NCBI GenBank assembly: GCA_016926695.1
Contig: JAFGOB010000150.1
Coordinates: 1-64,000, forward strand
DNA: 64,000 nucleotides
Reading direction: 5' to 3'
From: Dehalococcoidales bacterium
Lineage (GTDB): Bacteria; Chloroflexota; Dehalococcoidia; Dehalococcoidales; UBA3254
A program made the translations under genes and the position numbers. The notes below the pieces were generated by a model that searched no databases, was not told the DNA's origin, and was given only the letters and a program-made list of their open reading frames with translations. Shown piece after piece: positions 43,979 through 52,755 of the stretch. Every line of letters begins with the position of its first letter. Position 1 is the first letter of the stretch.

Positions 43979-44732
43979 GGCGGGTGAGGAATTTTTTTAT
44001 GTGCCAGGGAATGTTATAACGGGCGATCACGCTGGCTTTGATGAGGATATACCTGACAAGTCCGTTATTCATTACACTTCTGGTCAGTCCGACGGGCTGG
44101 GGCGTCACACTCAGGGCCTCGCCCGTGGCCTGATAGTGATTGATGGAAAGAAAAAAGCCCCTGCGTATCCTGCCCGATCTTAAAAGGTCCATTTCGATCA
44201 GGTTATCCTCGGCGATTACTTCACCGTTGGTGAACTCATAGCAGCGGATCACGATTTTCTCGAGTATTTTCCTCTTGAAAAGCAGGCACCCGGCTCCTCC
44301 CAGTCCCATGCCGTGTTTCCGCAGGGAATATCCGCTGTAGACCGCATCATAATCCCCGATTTCTTTCTGTAGTATGCTGATAACCGCGGGATCGAAGGTC
44401 ATATCGGCATCCAGGAACAGCAACTGGTCCGCTTCAGGCCTGGACAGAAAATACTGGCGCAGTTTTTCTCTCCCCGCGGCGATATCCCAGATCCTGTTGC
44501 GAGCGTAGTCCGGTCTGGTGCTGCGGTGTCTCAATACCCTGCCCTTTATCCCGAAGGAGGCCAGGGACTGTTCCAGCTCGGCGGCGAAATCCTCATTCGA
44601 GGTCGTCAATACCAGCTCCGAGGAAATATATTCATCCTGGATTTCTTTTTGATTGGCCAGGAACTTGTCCAGGACGTAGGCCCCTCGTCGGTATACCGGA
44701 GTCCCTATTATTACCAGCGGAAGGTTTTTCAT
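43974..44732 (-). CDS. Glycosyltransferase, GT-A fold
   Basis: This 252-residue protein has 'VIIGTPVYRRGAY' at the start and the metal-binding D-x-D in 'LLFLDADMTFD' (about residue 110), then 'GLGGAGCLLFKRKILEK' and 'AEDNLIEMDLLRSGR', as in GT2-type enzymes. It transfers a sugar from an activated donor to an unknown acceptor. No membrane helix is evident. It stands alone between the PurH-like and aldo-keto reductase genes. Confidence 0.8.
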   Translation of the reverse strand: MKNLPLVIIGTPVYRRGAYVLDKFLANQKEIQDEYISSELVLTTSNEDFAAELEQSLASFGIKGRVLRHRSTRPDYARNRIWDIAAGREKLRQYFLSRPEADQLLFLDADMTFDPAVISILQKEIGDYDAVYSGYSLRKHGMGLGGAGCLLFKRKILEKIVIRCYEFTNGEVIAEDNLIEMDLLRSGRIRRGFFLSINHYQATGEALSVTPQPVGLTRSVMNNGLVRYILIKASVIARYNIPWHIKKFLTRR

Positions 44733-44928
44733 GAAGATTATTTTTCCCCGATTTTCAACTTTTCGACAATATGCATCCTGTAAATGGAACGACCATAATC
44801 ACTATTATAGTTTAAGTATGTCGGGAGACGGAAATTAATATCATCGGCAATGTTAACCGGGCGGAAGGATGCATTTCATTTGACAGGCGGGAATGCCGTT
44901 GTCAGAATGAAAAAAGGAGAATAAAAGT

Positions 44929-45990
44929 ATGAGTATAGAGTGTATCAGGCTGGGAAAGACCGGCATGAAGGTGACCCGCCTGGGTTTCGGGGGAATTCCC
45001 ATTCAGAGGCTGGACCGGAACCGCGCCGTAGAGGTGGTCAGCAGGTGCCTGGATCTGGGCATCAATTTCCTGGATACCGCCAACGGCTACAGTACCAGTG
45101 AAGAGCGTATCGGTCTAGCCATAGCCGGCCTGAGGGAAAAGGTCTTTATTGCCTCCAAGACCACTACGCAGACCCCCGGGATGATGAGAAAAAACCTTTT
45201 ACTCAGCCTGGAAAGGCTGAAAACGGACTATATCGATCTCTACCAGTTCCACAACGTCAGCGATTTTAAAACCCTGGACCGTATCGTTGGAGAAGAGAGG
45301 CTTCTCACGTTCATGGAAGAGGCCAAAAAAGAGGGGCTGATCAGGCACATCGGCATTACCTCGCACCAGATCGATGTGGCCAAAAAAGCGGTGCAGTCCG
45401 GCCTTTTCGAGACGCTGATGTTCCCCTTTAATTTTCTGGTGCCCGAAGCCGCCGATGTGCTGCTACCGGTATGTAAAGAAAAAGATGTCGGTTTTATTGC
45501 CATGAAACCACTGGCCGGGGGATTGGTTGAAAACGCCACGGTATGCATCAAGTACCTGATGCGGTTCCCGCAGGTGGTATTTATTCCCGGGATCGAAAAG
45601 ATTTATGAAATTGATGAAATATATGGTGTTATACAGGGCACGTCGGACATGACTGAAACAGACCTGCGGCAGATGGAGCAGATCAAACTTGAGCTGGGGC
45701 CCGGGTTCTGTCACCGCTGTGATTACTGCCAGCCATGTACAGCGGGAATACCCATATCCATGGTCCTGCCGCTAAAGAGTTTTTTCAAGCGCAGTCCGCC
45801 CGAGACTTTCTTTGGCCAACTGGCGGGTCCCGCGATGGAGAAGGCCTCCGGATGCGTGGACTGCGGCGAATGCGAAGAGAGGTGTCCTTATCACCTGCCC
45901 ATAAGAAAGATGATTTCCGAGCAGATTGAGTGGTATGAGCAGGAGAAGAAGAAGTACCTCCAGAGAAAAGGTAGACAGCAGCAGGCCTGA
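44929..45990 (+). CDS. Aldo-keto reductase with C-terminal ferredoxin-like domain
   Basis: This 353-residue protein has an AKR barrel (about 1-260): 'GKTGMKVTRLGFGGIPIQ', 'DTANGYSTSEERIG' (Asp and Tyr), 'FIASKTT' (Lys) and 'IDLYQFHNV' (His). It is followed by two cysteine clusters: 'CHRCDYCQPC' and 'CVDCGECEERCPYHLPI', typical of Fe-S sites. This type is common in anaerobes; the substrate is unknown. The start has AAAGGAG 8 bases upstream. Confidence 0.9.
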   Translation: MSIECIRLGKTGMKVTRLGFGGIPIQRLDRNRAVEVVSRCLDLGINFLDTANGYSTSEERIGLAIAGLREKVFIASKTTTQTPGMMRKNLLLSLERLKTDYIDLYQFHNVSDFKTLDRIVGEERLLTFMEEAKKEGLIRHIGITSHQIDVAKKAVQSGLFETLMFPFNFLVPEAADVLLPVCKEKDVGFIAMKPLAGGLVENATVCIKYLMRFPQVVFIPGIEKIYEIDEIYGVIQGTSDMTETDLRQMEQIKLELGPGFCHRCDYCQPCTAGIPISMVLPLKSFFKRSPPETFFGQLAGPAMEKASGCVDCGECEERCPYHLPIRKMISEQIEWYEQEKKKYLQRKGRQQQA

Positions 45991-46078
45991 ACGTGGGATA
46001 TTAACGATCTCCCTGCCGGTTGATGCTTCAGCAATGTTCCCGGACTTCGGTCACGGAGCAAGTAACCCGGAGCAGGGA

Positions 46079-47623
46079 TCAGGGCATATTGGCCAGTGTT
46101 ATATTCGTAAAGGTCTCCCAGATACGTCTTACTTGCTCGAAGGGCGCTTTTTCAATCCGGCTATTGCGACTGAAGACCATGGTCTGCCGCTGATCGCTGT
46201 AGCGGGGCCATTCACCCAGGGCCGGACAGGCGGGGCTGCCGGTACGGGCAAAAGCTAGCCAGGCGTCCTGTACCTGGGCAGACAGTTTGTCCGCTTCTGG
46301 TCCCGAACCGCAGAGAATGGGCTCGCGGTTGCCGAAGACGAAGCCTACCTCCAGGCCGTGGCAGGCCCCCAGCAATCCGCCCATGGCCGGAGAATTCCAG
46401 GCGAAGAGATAGTTGTAAGCGGGCTGCCCGTATCTGGCTTGTGCCTCGACCATGCGCAATGCCGTCATGCGAAACATCAGACCGGTATTGATGTCCGAAA
46501 ATACATAAGCCGGTGTAACCGGCTCCCCACGGCTGATGCGAGCCTTTTTGAAGGTATCGATTAAAACAGGAGCATTTTCAGATCCCACAGTACGCACGGC
46601 GAAATCCAGCAGGGCCTGCTCATTCATATTTAAGAATCCCGGGTCCATCAGGGAGAAAATCCTCTGCTCATCAAGATTGGAACCTGCCAGCAGTGGTACC
46701 CGGGCAGCCCGGCCGGTCTCGAAAGCGTCCAGCGGCATCTCGGGCAAAGACTCGCCTTCCACCACCGGTATTGCCGGTGCCAGCCCCTGGCCGATGCGCA
46801 CAGCCAGCTCAGCCTGGGCAGCCAGGAGCTGCTCCACGCTCAACGCCCGCAGGGCCGCGGTATCGGAAGGGCTTATTTTCAGGATGTCCAGAAAGACCTG
46901 CGTGCCTTCCAGGGATTCCTTGAGAGGCCTGGCCATTCCGCCCACGGCGCTTTCACTAATGGCCTTATGAAAAAGCCCGCGGGCACGGGGCATACTCATC
47001 AGGCAGCCGACGCTCATGCCGCCGGCGGACTCACCGAAAATGGTGACGTTGGCCGGGTCGCCGCCGAAAGCTGCGATGTTGTCCCGTACCCATTCCAGCC
47101 CGGCGATCTGGTCAAGCATTCCTTCAATTCCCGTGGAGGGGATTTTTCCTCCGGTTGTCTCCCTGAGGTTCAGGAATCCCAGGACGCCCAGCCGGTAGTT
47201 GAGTGTGACAAGGACCATATCTCCGTGTTTTGCCAGAGCCGTCCCGTTGTACATAGACTGCGAACCGGACCCCATTGAAAAAGCCCCGCCGTGTATCCAG
47301 ACCATAACCGGCCTTTTTTTATCATCCAGCCCGGGGGTATATACATTCAGGAACAGGCAGTCCTCACTCTGCGGCTCCACCTCATTTAAGACGGGCATGT
47401 CCGGTGGCCCTCCTTCCAACTGGTTCTGCGGAGCGGCGGCGCCGAAGGATTTCGCTTTCCTTATTCCGTTCCATGGCCGGCAGGGCCTGGGAGGAAGCCA
47501 GCGCAGCTCTCCCACGGGAGGGGTGGCGAAGGGTATTCCTCTGAAAATATAGAGGTCGTTTTCAAACAGGCCTTCCAACTTTCCGTATGTCGTCGTGACT
47601 AATGCTTCCCTCTGGATACTCAT
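46079..47623 (-). CDS. Type-B carboxylesterase
   Basis: This 514-residue enzyme is an alpha/beta hydrolase of the carboxylesterase-B family: oxyanion hole 'VWIHGGAFSMGS', nucleophile 'IFGESAGGMS', acid in 'GSNLDEQRIF' and His in 'CHGLEVGFVFG'. N-terminal 'FRGIPFATPPVGELRW' is the family start. It hydrolyses esters; no signal peptide is seen, so it is cytoplasmic. The ATG at 47623 has AAGGAG 7 bases upstream; the open frame upstream is not used. Confidence 0.92.
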   Translation of the reverse strand: MSIQREALVTTTYGKLEGLFENDLYIFRGIPFATPPVGELRWLPPRPCRPWNGIRKAKSFGAAAPQNQLEGGPPDMPVLNEVEPQSEDCLFLNVYTPGLDDKKRPVMVWIHGGAFSMGSGSQSMYNGTALAKHGDMVLVTLNYRLGVLGFLNLRETTGGKIPSTGIEGMLDQIAGLEWVRDNIAAFGGDPANVTIFGESAGGMSVGCLMSMPRARGLFHKAISESAVGGMARPLKESLEGTQVFLDILKISPSDTAALRALSVEQLLAAQAELAVRIGQGLAPAIPVVEGESLPEMPLDAFETGRAARVPLLAGSNLDEQRIFSLMDPGFLNMNEQALLDFAVRTVGSENAPVLIDTFKKARISRGEPVTPAYVFSDINTGLMFRMTALRMVEAQARYGQPAYNYLFAWNSPAMGGLLGACHGLEVGFVFGNREPILCGSGPEADKLSAQVQDAWLAFARTGSPACPALGEWPRYSDQRQTMVFSRNSRIEKAPFEQVRRIWETFTNITLANMP

Positions 47624-47776
47624 CTGCCGCTCCTTTTTTCTCAGCCCGCCGGACCGCCGGGAAATCATTTTAGATAATGGTAAATATTCATCGTACAATA
47701 GTCAATAGCGACGATGAAACAGATGGTGCTATAATATTCACTCATAAGAGATAGATAAAGGTGGGGAGTACAAACG

Positions 47777-48484
47777 ATGGTAGATGAGACCGATATCAGC
47801 CGGGAAAAGGCCTATTATTATAAACAACGGGCCAGCAGGGTGATCGACAATCTTCAAAGACGGAAGATGAACGGTCTGTTCTGCGAGGATAGAAAAGATG
47901 CCCTGGACGCAGTGATGGGGATGATACCGCCGGGGGTGATGGTAGCCCGGGGCGATTCCATCAGCCTGGACCAGATCGGCTTCCCGGCGGAAATAGCCCG
48001 GCGGGGAGAAAACGCCGTTATCGACCCCTTCGTCACCAGTGACAAGGGCTTCTGGCCGGAAGAAGCGGAACGGCAGAAGATGATGAGGGAGACCTTTTTT
48101 GCGGATGTATTTGTCACCGGGACCAACGCCGTTACCATGGACGGACGGCTGGTGAATATCGACGGGCACGGCAACAGGGTTTCAGCCATGATATTCGGTC
48201 CGGCCAAAGTGATACTGGTCGTCGGGGCCAACAAAATAGTGGAGGACCTGGATGCCGCGCTGGAGAGGGTCCGTCAATACGCCGCACCTCTCAACGCCAG
48301 GAGGCATGTTGAAAAGCACCACAGCGAGGGGCTGGCCAGCCTGCCCTGCGTGAAGAGCGGTGTTTGCGCCGACTGCCGCAGCGACTGGCGAATCTGCAAC
48401 TATACCGTCATCATAGACGGGGCCATGCCCGCTCACCAGGGTCGCATCAACGTGGTGCTGGTGGGGGAGGAGCTGGGGCTGTAG
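47777..48484 (+). CDS. LUD-domain protein (LutC/YkgG-like)
   Basis: This 235-residue protein has the LUD domain: 'ALDAVMGMIPPGVMVARGDS', 'ADVFVTGTNAVTMDGRLVNID' and 'VILVVGANKIVEDLDAALERV'. The C-terminal part has cysteines ('CVKSGVCADCRS', 'RICNY') that could bind a metal cluster. LutC-type proteins act with Fe-S subunits in lactate oxidation, but those partners are absent, so the role is open. A TATAAT box at about 47731 precedes it; the start has GGGGAG 8 bases upstream. Confidence 0.85.
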   Translation: MVDETDISREKAYYYKQRASRVIDNLQRRKMNGLFCEDRKDALDAVMGMIPPGVMVARGDSISLDQIGFPAEIARRGENAVIDPFVTSDKGFWPEEAERQKMMRETFFADVFVTGTNAVTMDGRLVNIDGHGNRVSAMIFGPAKVILVVGANKIVEDLDAALERVRQYAAPLNARRHVEKHHSEGLASLPCVKSGVCADCRSDWRICNYTVIIDGAMPAHQGRINVVLVGEELGL

Positions 48485-48770
48485 GGAGAGATTACGACAC
48501 TGGCCCTGCGGGCTCGTTCGTAATAGTAGGGTAAACATGTCATCGCGAACCTCACGAATCGCCTTTCCATCGCCTCGTGACCAGTGTAGCGATCTCCCGG
48601 ATTGGCATAAACCTAAATCCCTGACTCAGGACATTTCTTAAAAAGCTCACAATACTTTTAGAGTCAGGACACTAATTAAAATCCTCTCCTTCTTATTCCT
48701 CTCCCGCAAGGGGCGAGGAAAGTGGAGGGTAATATTCATCATGTAAAAAAGTCCGGACAGCCTTACACGT
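48485..48770. other. Gene-free stretch with short dispersed repeats
   Basis: No gene is seen. It contains 'gtcatcgcgaacctcacgaa...gtgtagcgatctcccgg' and 'ctctcccgcaaggggcgagg', both like the small GC-rich repeats common in this group. It lies between two convergent genes. Confidence 0.4.
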
Positions 48771-51143
48771 TCAGAGCTTGGCGATGGTGACGCCGTCACC
48801 GCCTTCTTCGCTTTTACCCGACCTGAAAGAGTCCACCAGTGGGTGAGAGGCCAGGAACTGGCGTACGATCTGTCGCACGGTACCGGTAGCTATGCCGTGT
48901 ATGATGCGGACCTCCGGCAGATTGGCCAGGCTGGCGTCGTTGAGGTAGCCGTCCAGTTCGACTTCAACCTCATCCGCCCTTTTCCCCCGCAGGTCAAGCT
49001 CGCGGGAGGCGATGCGACGTACGGCCTGCCTGCTCAGAGGGTAATATTCCGTGCTTCTTCTTTCGCCTTCTTCGGCTTTTTCCAGGCCTTCAGGGGCTAT
49101 CTTGAGGTGTGTATTGCCCACCTGGACTTCAAGCTGGCCGCTGCCGTCCGGCGGTGAAATGACCGTTCCCTGGATATTCATACCTGCCAGCCAGACTCTT
49201 TTACCCACGGCAAAATCGTCTTCACCTTTTTCTTCCTGCGGCGTCCGGGCCGGCTGCCACTCCTTGCCATTGAGCTGTTCGCGTACCTGGGCCAGGGCTT
49301 TGCGGGCCTGTTCCAACTTTTCTTTTGACCGGTTTTTCTTAAGCTCATCCATGGCGTCGCGGATCTGCTTCTGAAGCTCATCGCCTTCGTTGATCAGCCT
49401 GATCCGGGTCTGCCTGAGAAGCTGCTGTTCTTCTTCTCTATGCCTGCGCAGCTCTTCCTCCAGTTCCTCGCGCAGCTCTTCGGCCCGCTGCTTTTCCCGC
49501 TCCACAGCATCCCTTAACGCATCCAGGGACTGTTTTTCACTCATCAAATCGGAAAGGAGCTGCTCCAGCTCGACGGAACCCCGTGTAAGCCGCTGCCTGG
49601 CGCTTTCGATGATATCAGCAGGAAGGCCTAGCTGTGAAGCTATCGCCAGTGCATTGCTGCCTCCGGGGAGTCCCACCGTAAGATGGTAGGTGGGCGCCAG
49701 CGTAACGGAATCGAAGTCCAGCGAGGCGTTGCGCAAACGTGGCGTAGTATGAGCGAAGGCCTTGAGCTCTCCGAAATGAGAGGTGGCTACTACCATGGCC
49801 CCCAGGTCCAGGAAGGCCGTTAAAATAGACTGGGCCAGTGCGGCGCCCTCAGCGGGATCGGTGCTGGTGCCAAGTTCATCCAGCAGGACCAGGCTTTTAT
49901 CCGTGGCCTTTTGCAGTATGCGGACGATATTGCCAATGTGCCAGCTAAAGGTGGAAAGGGTATGCTCGATGCTCTGTTCGTCGCCGATATCGGAATAGAT
50001 ATTATCGAAAATAGGCACATAGCTCTCACTGGCGGCAGGAATGGGCAGGCCGGCCTGGGTCATCATCGAGAGCAGTCCAATTGTTTTAAGTGCTACCGTC
50101 TTTCCCCCTGTATTGGGACCGGTGATGACCATTCCCTGGAAGTCCCTGCCGATTTCGACATTCAGGGGTACGGGCTTGCCCTTGAGCAGGGGATGCCTGG
50201 CGTTCATCAGGCGCAGTATCCTGTTCTCAGTTCCAGGATTGCCGTCCGCTATCTTCACTCCGCTGATCAGGGGTTCCGCCGCCTTGAACCTGTAGGCGAA
50301 TCTGGCTTTAGCCAGGGCAAGATCGATCTCCGCCACCAGTTTCAGGTTCTGGCTGATAGCGGCCTCTTCTTCTCCCACGGCCGCACTCAGATCGCCAAGG
50401 ATCCTCTCCACCTCGTGCTGCTCTTCAATAACCGCCTCACGCAGCTCATTGCCAAGGTCGATGGTGACCATAGGCTCGACGAAGGCGGTAGCCCCGGTAT
50501 TGGAGATATCATGGACGATGCCCCTCATTTCGCGCCGCATTTCAACCTTGACCGGTATTACATAACGTCCGTCCCTTTCGGTGATAATGGGGTCCTGCAC
50601 CAGCTTTTCGGCCTCTCGGGACTTGATAACAGCGTCCAGCCGGTTGAGTATCTGGAGGCGTTTTTCCCTCACCATGTGGCGCAGCTCAGAAAGCCTGGAA
50701 GAGGCGGAGTCCAGGAGTTCAGCCGAGGGCGATATGCAGCGCCCGATTTCCTTTTCAAGCTGTGAGTGGGCAACTATCTTGCTGTTGATGTTCCCCAGCA
50801 GGGGCGCTTCAGCGGCGAGACGACCGAGTTTGTTATGCAGAAACCTGGTTGCCGCCAGGGTCTTCTGGATATCTACCAGTGACTGAAGCTCAAGGGTTTT
50901 TCCCCTGGAAGCCAGCATCACCGCTTCCCGTATGTCGTATATTCCACCGATGGATAGGTCCGGTTCGAGGGAAAGCAACCGCCTGGCTTCAGCCGACTGC
51001 TTCAGCCAGCGGGCAATCTGCTCGTAGCTGTGCGACGGCCTGAGGGCCTGCGCCATTTCCCGGCTGACGGCGAATGAGGTATAACCGGCGATAATCTCCC
51101 TTACGCGGGGAAACTCCAGCATTTCCAGGTTCTTTTCGTTCAC
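48771..51143 (-). CDS. mutS2: Endonuclease MutS2
   Basis: This 790-residue protein has the MutS2 order: clamp and lever helices (about 1-290), ATPase domain with Walker A 'GPNTGGKTVAL' (about 335) and 'LVLLDELGTSTDP' (Walker B), a coiled coil (about 510-620) and a C-terminal Smr nuclease domain (about 710-790; 'LDLRGKRADEVE', 'IIHGIATGTVRQ'). MutS2 acts on recombination intermediates and, in some bacteria, on collided ribosomes. Length is normal. The start is GTG with GAGGT 8 bases upstream. It stands alone. Confidence 0.95.
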   Translation of the reverse strand: MNEKNLEMLEFPRVREIIAGYTSFAVSREMAQALRPSHSYEQIARWLKQSAEARRLLSLEPDLSIGGIYDIREAVMLASRGKTLELQSLVDIQKTLAATRFLHNKLGRLAAEAPLLGNINSKIVAHSQLEKEIGRCISPSAELLDSASSRLSELRHMVREKRLQILNRLDAVIKSREAEKLVQDPIITERDGRYVIPVKVEMRREMRGIVHDISNTGATAFVEPMVTIDLGNELREAVIEEQHEVERILGDLSAAVGEEEAAISQNLKLVAEIDLALAKARFAYRFKAAEPLISGVKIADGNPGTENRILRLMNARHPLLKGKPVPLNVEIGRDFQGMVITGPNTGGKTVALKTIGLLSMMTQAGLPIPAASESYVPIFDNIYSDIGDEQSIEHTLSTFSWHIGNIVRILQKATDKSLVLLDELGTSTDPAEGAALAQSILTAFLDLGAMVVATSHFGELKAFAHTTPRLRNASLDFDSVTLAPTYHLTVGLPGGSNALAIASQLGLPADIIESARQRLTRGSVELEQLLSDLMSEKQSLDALRDAVEREKQRAEELREELEEELRRHREEEQQLLRQTRIRLINEGDELQKQIRDAMDELKKNRSKEKLEQARKALAQVREQLNGKEWQPARTPQEEKGEDDFAVGKRVWLAGMNIQGTVISPPDGSGQLEVQVGNTHLKIAPEGLEKAEEGERRSTEYYPLSRQAVRRIASRELDLRGKRADEVEVELDGYLNDASLANLPEVRIIHGIATGTVRQIVRQFLASHPLVDSFRSGKSEEGGDGVTIAKL

Positions 51144-51687
51144 GTCTGCGACCTCGTGTTATTGAATGGATTGCTACCACGATAATTATGCTAAAACAGC
51201 ACTTTTAATGCAAATAGATGGTATGCAAAAAAGGAGACCGGCGTCTCCCTTTCGCGAAAAACGATCTTTACCCATGGTTCCCCGCCGGACACAAGGATTT
51301 TACGTTTAACATTCTCCTTGTATCCGGATAAGATGTGATATACGTCCAGCACTGAAAGCAGCGACTGCCTGCGTTCCGGATGTCGGTTCAGTGCCTATCC
51401 GTGAGATAGATACGCTGGTCACCTGTTCATCCGTCGAAAGAGATAAGTCTCTATTTACTTTCAGACATTCTCAAGCAGCTTAAAAAAGTGAAGAGGAATT
51501 TCCGAAGGTTATTGGCAGGAAACAATAATTCAGGCGATACTTCTGACTATTTGTGGTACGTTCCGTAGTGGTTGGCGGCTTATATTACTGCCCTGAGGTT
51601 TTCGGGATTGCCCGCCCTGGGCGCCGCGTCGCCGGCGTTTTTTACCGCTGAGATTATAACTGGAAATATTATATCCCGGGAAGGCCG
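51144..51687. other. Gene-free stretch upstream of mutS2
   Basis: No gene and no clear repeat or RNA are seen. It should hold the mutS2 promoter; the right part follows the stop of the Fe-S subunit gene. Confidence 0.4.
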
Positions 51688-52539
51688 TTAAACCGTCTTG
51701 CGGACGGAGGACCTTCCCAGAATGATGTCACCCACATATACATCGATATTGGTCCGGACTTCAATAGTGCGGCTTTCATATCCCGTCGCCTGTATCTTAA
51801 GGGTGTATTTTGTGTCTGAGGGCAGGTTCTCGAACTCGAAATCCCCATAGTTGTCCGTTAAAAGACTTTTTTTCTCACCCTCCCCGGTGAGGGTTACATT
51901 GACATTCTCGGCGCACTCATCCACATCGCCGAATACGACAGCTCCGGCCACAAATTTTCCGGGCAGACCTGCATAACGCACTTTTTCATTCAACCTGAAT
52001 TCCGGATTCAGAGGCTCAGGCCGCGTTGAGGCTGTTTTCTGAGAGATTTCGCTGCGGGGATCGTCCAGGTCGCCGAATGTTAAAGCGCCTGTGGGACAGA
52101 CTTCAACACATCTTGGCTCTTTCCAGCCGTCGTCAAGGAGATGCGCGCAGAGGTTGCATTTTTGAGGGACCTTTTTTTCTTCATTCCAGTAAATCACGCG
52201 GTAGGGACAACTGGAGACCAGGTCCTTTTGCCCGGCAGCCTTGACAGGGTCGATAATAACGATTCCGTCAGGCCTTTTGTATACGGCACCGTCCCGGGCG
52301 AACCTGACACAGGCGGGATTTTCGCAATGCATGCAGGGAATAGCCGTATAAGCGACTTTCACTTTGGGATACTTACCTCTTTCCTTTTCTCTCATACGCA
52401 TCCAGAAATGGCCGGTCATAGGCTGAGAGACTGAATAGGGAAGGTAGTCATTCCCGCAAAACTCGTCTTTACAGGCTAAAACACAATTATAACAGCCGTT
52501 GCAAAGGCTGACATCTACTACGATTCCGTATCTCGTCAT
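51688..52539 (-). CDS. Four-cluster-type Fe-S subunit with C-terminal Cna-B-like domain
   Basis: This 283-residue protein has ferredoxin clusters like the beta subunits of DMSO-reductase-family enzymes: 'CNGCYNCVLACKDEFC', 'CMHCENPAC', 'SSCPYRV', 'CNLCAHLL' and 'CVEVCPTGAL'. The usual fourth cysteine after 'ENPACVRF' is Ala, so one cluster is altered. The last 80 residues form a beta domain ('LLTDNYGDFEFENLPSDTKY') like Cna-B/carboxypeptidase-regulatory. This layout is like the small subunit of pyrogallol transhydroxylase. No molybdopterin subunit gene is adjacent. The ATG at 52539 has GGAGG 10 bases upstream. Confidence 0.85.
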   Translation of the reverse strand: MTRYGIVVDVSLCNGCYNCVLACKDEFCGNDYLPYSVSQPMTGHFWMRMREKERGKYPKVKVAYTAIPCMHCENPACVRFARDGAVYKRPDGIVIIDPVKAAGQKDLVSSCPYRVIYWNEEKKVPQKCNLCAHLLDDGWKEPRCVEVCPTGALTFGDLDDPRSEISQKTASTRPEPLNPEFRLNEKVRYAGLPGKFVAGAVVFGDVDECAENVNVTLTGEGEKKSLLTDNYGDFEFENLPSDTKYTLKIQATGYESRTIEVRTNIDVYVGDIILGRSSVRKTV

Positions 52540-52755
52540 TACAGCCAATCCTCCAAAAAAGACCTGACCGGTTGATGATATACGGTCAGGGATCGATGTT
52601 GCTATTTTAACACACACATTTTAAAATTTGAAACAACCGGTGTGGAATGAAGGTAAGTCCGCCTTTAAAACGGCAAACAGATTACTATATGCCTGATGCC
52701 CGTGACCAGCCCATAAAGAACAATAATGAAGTAAACTATTTTTCAGGAGTGAGTC

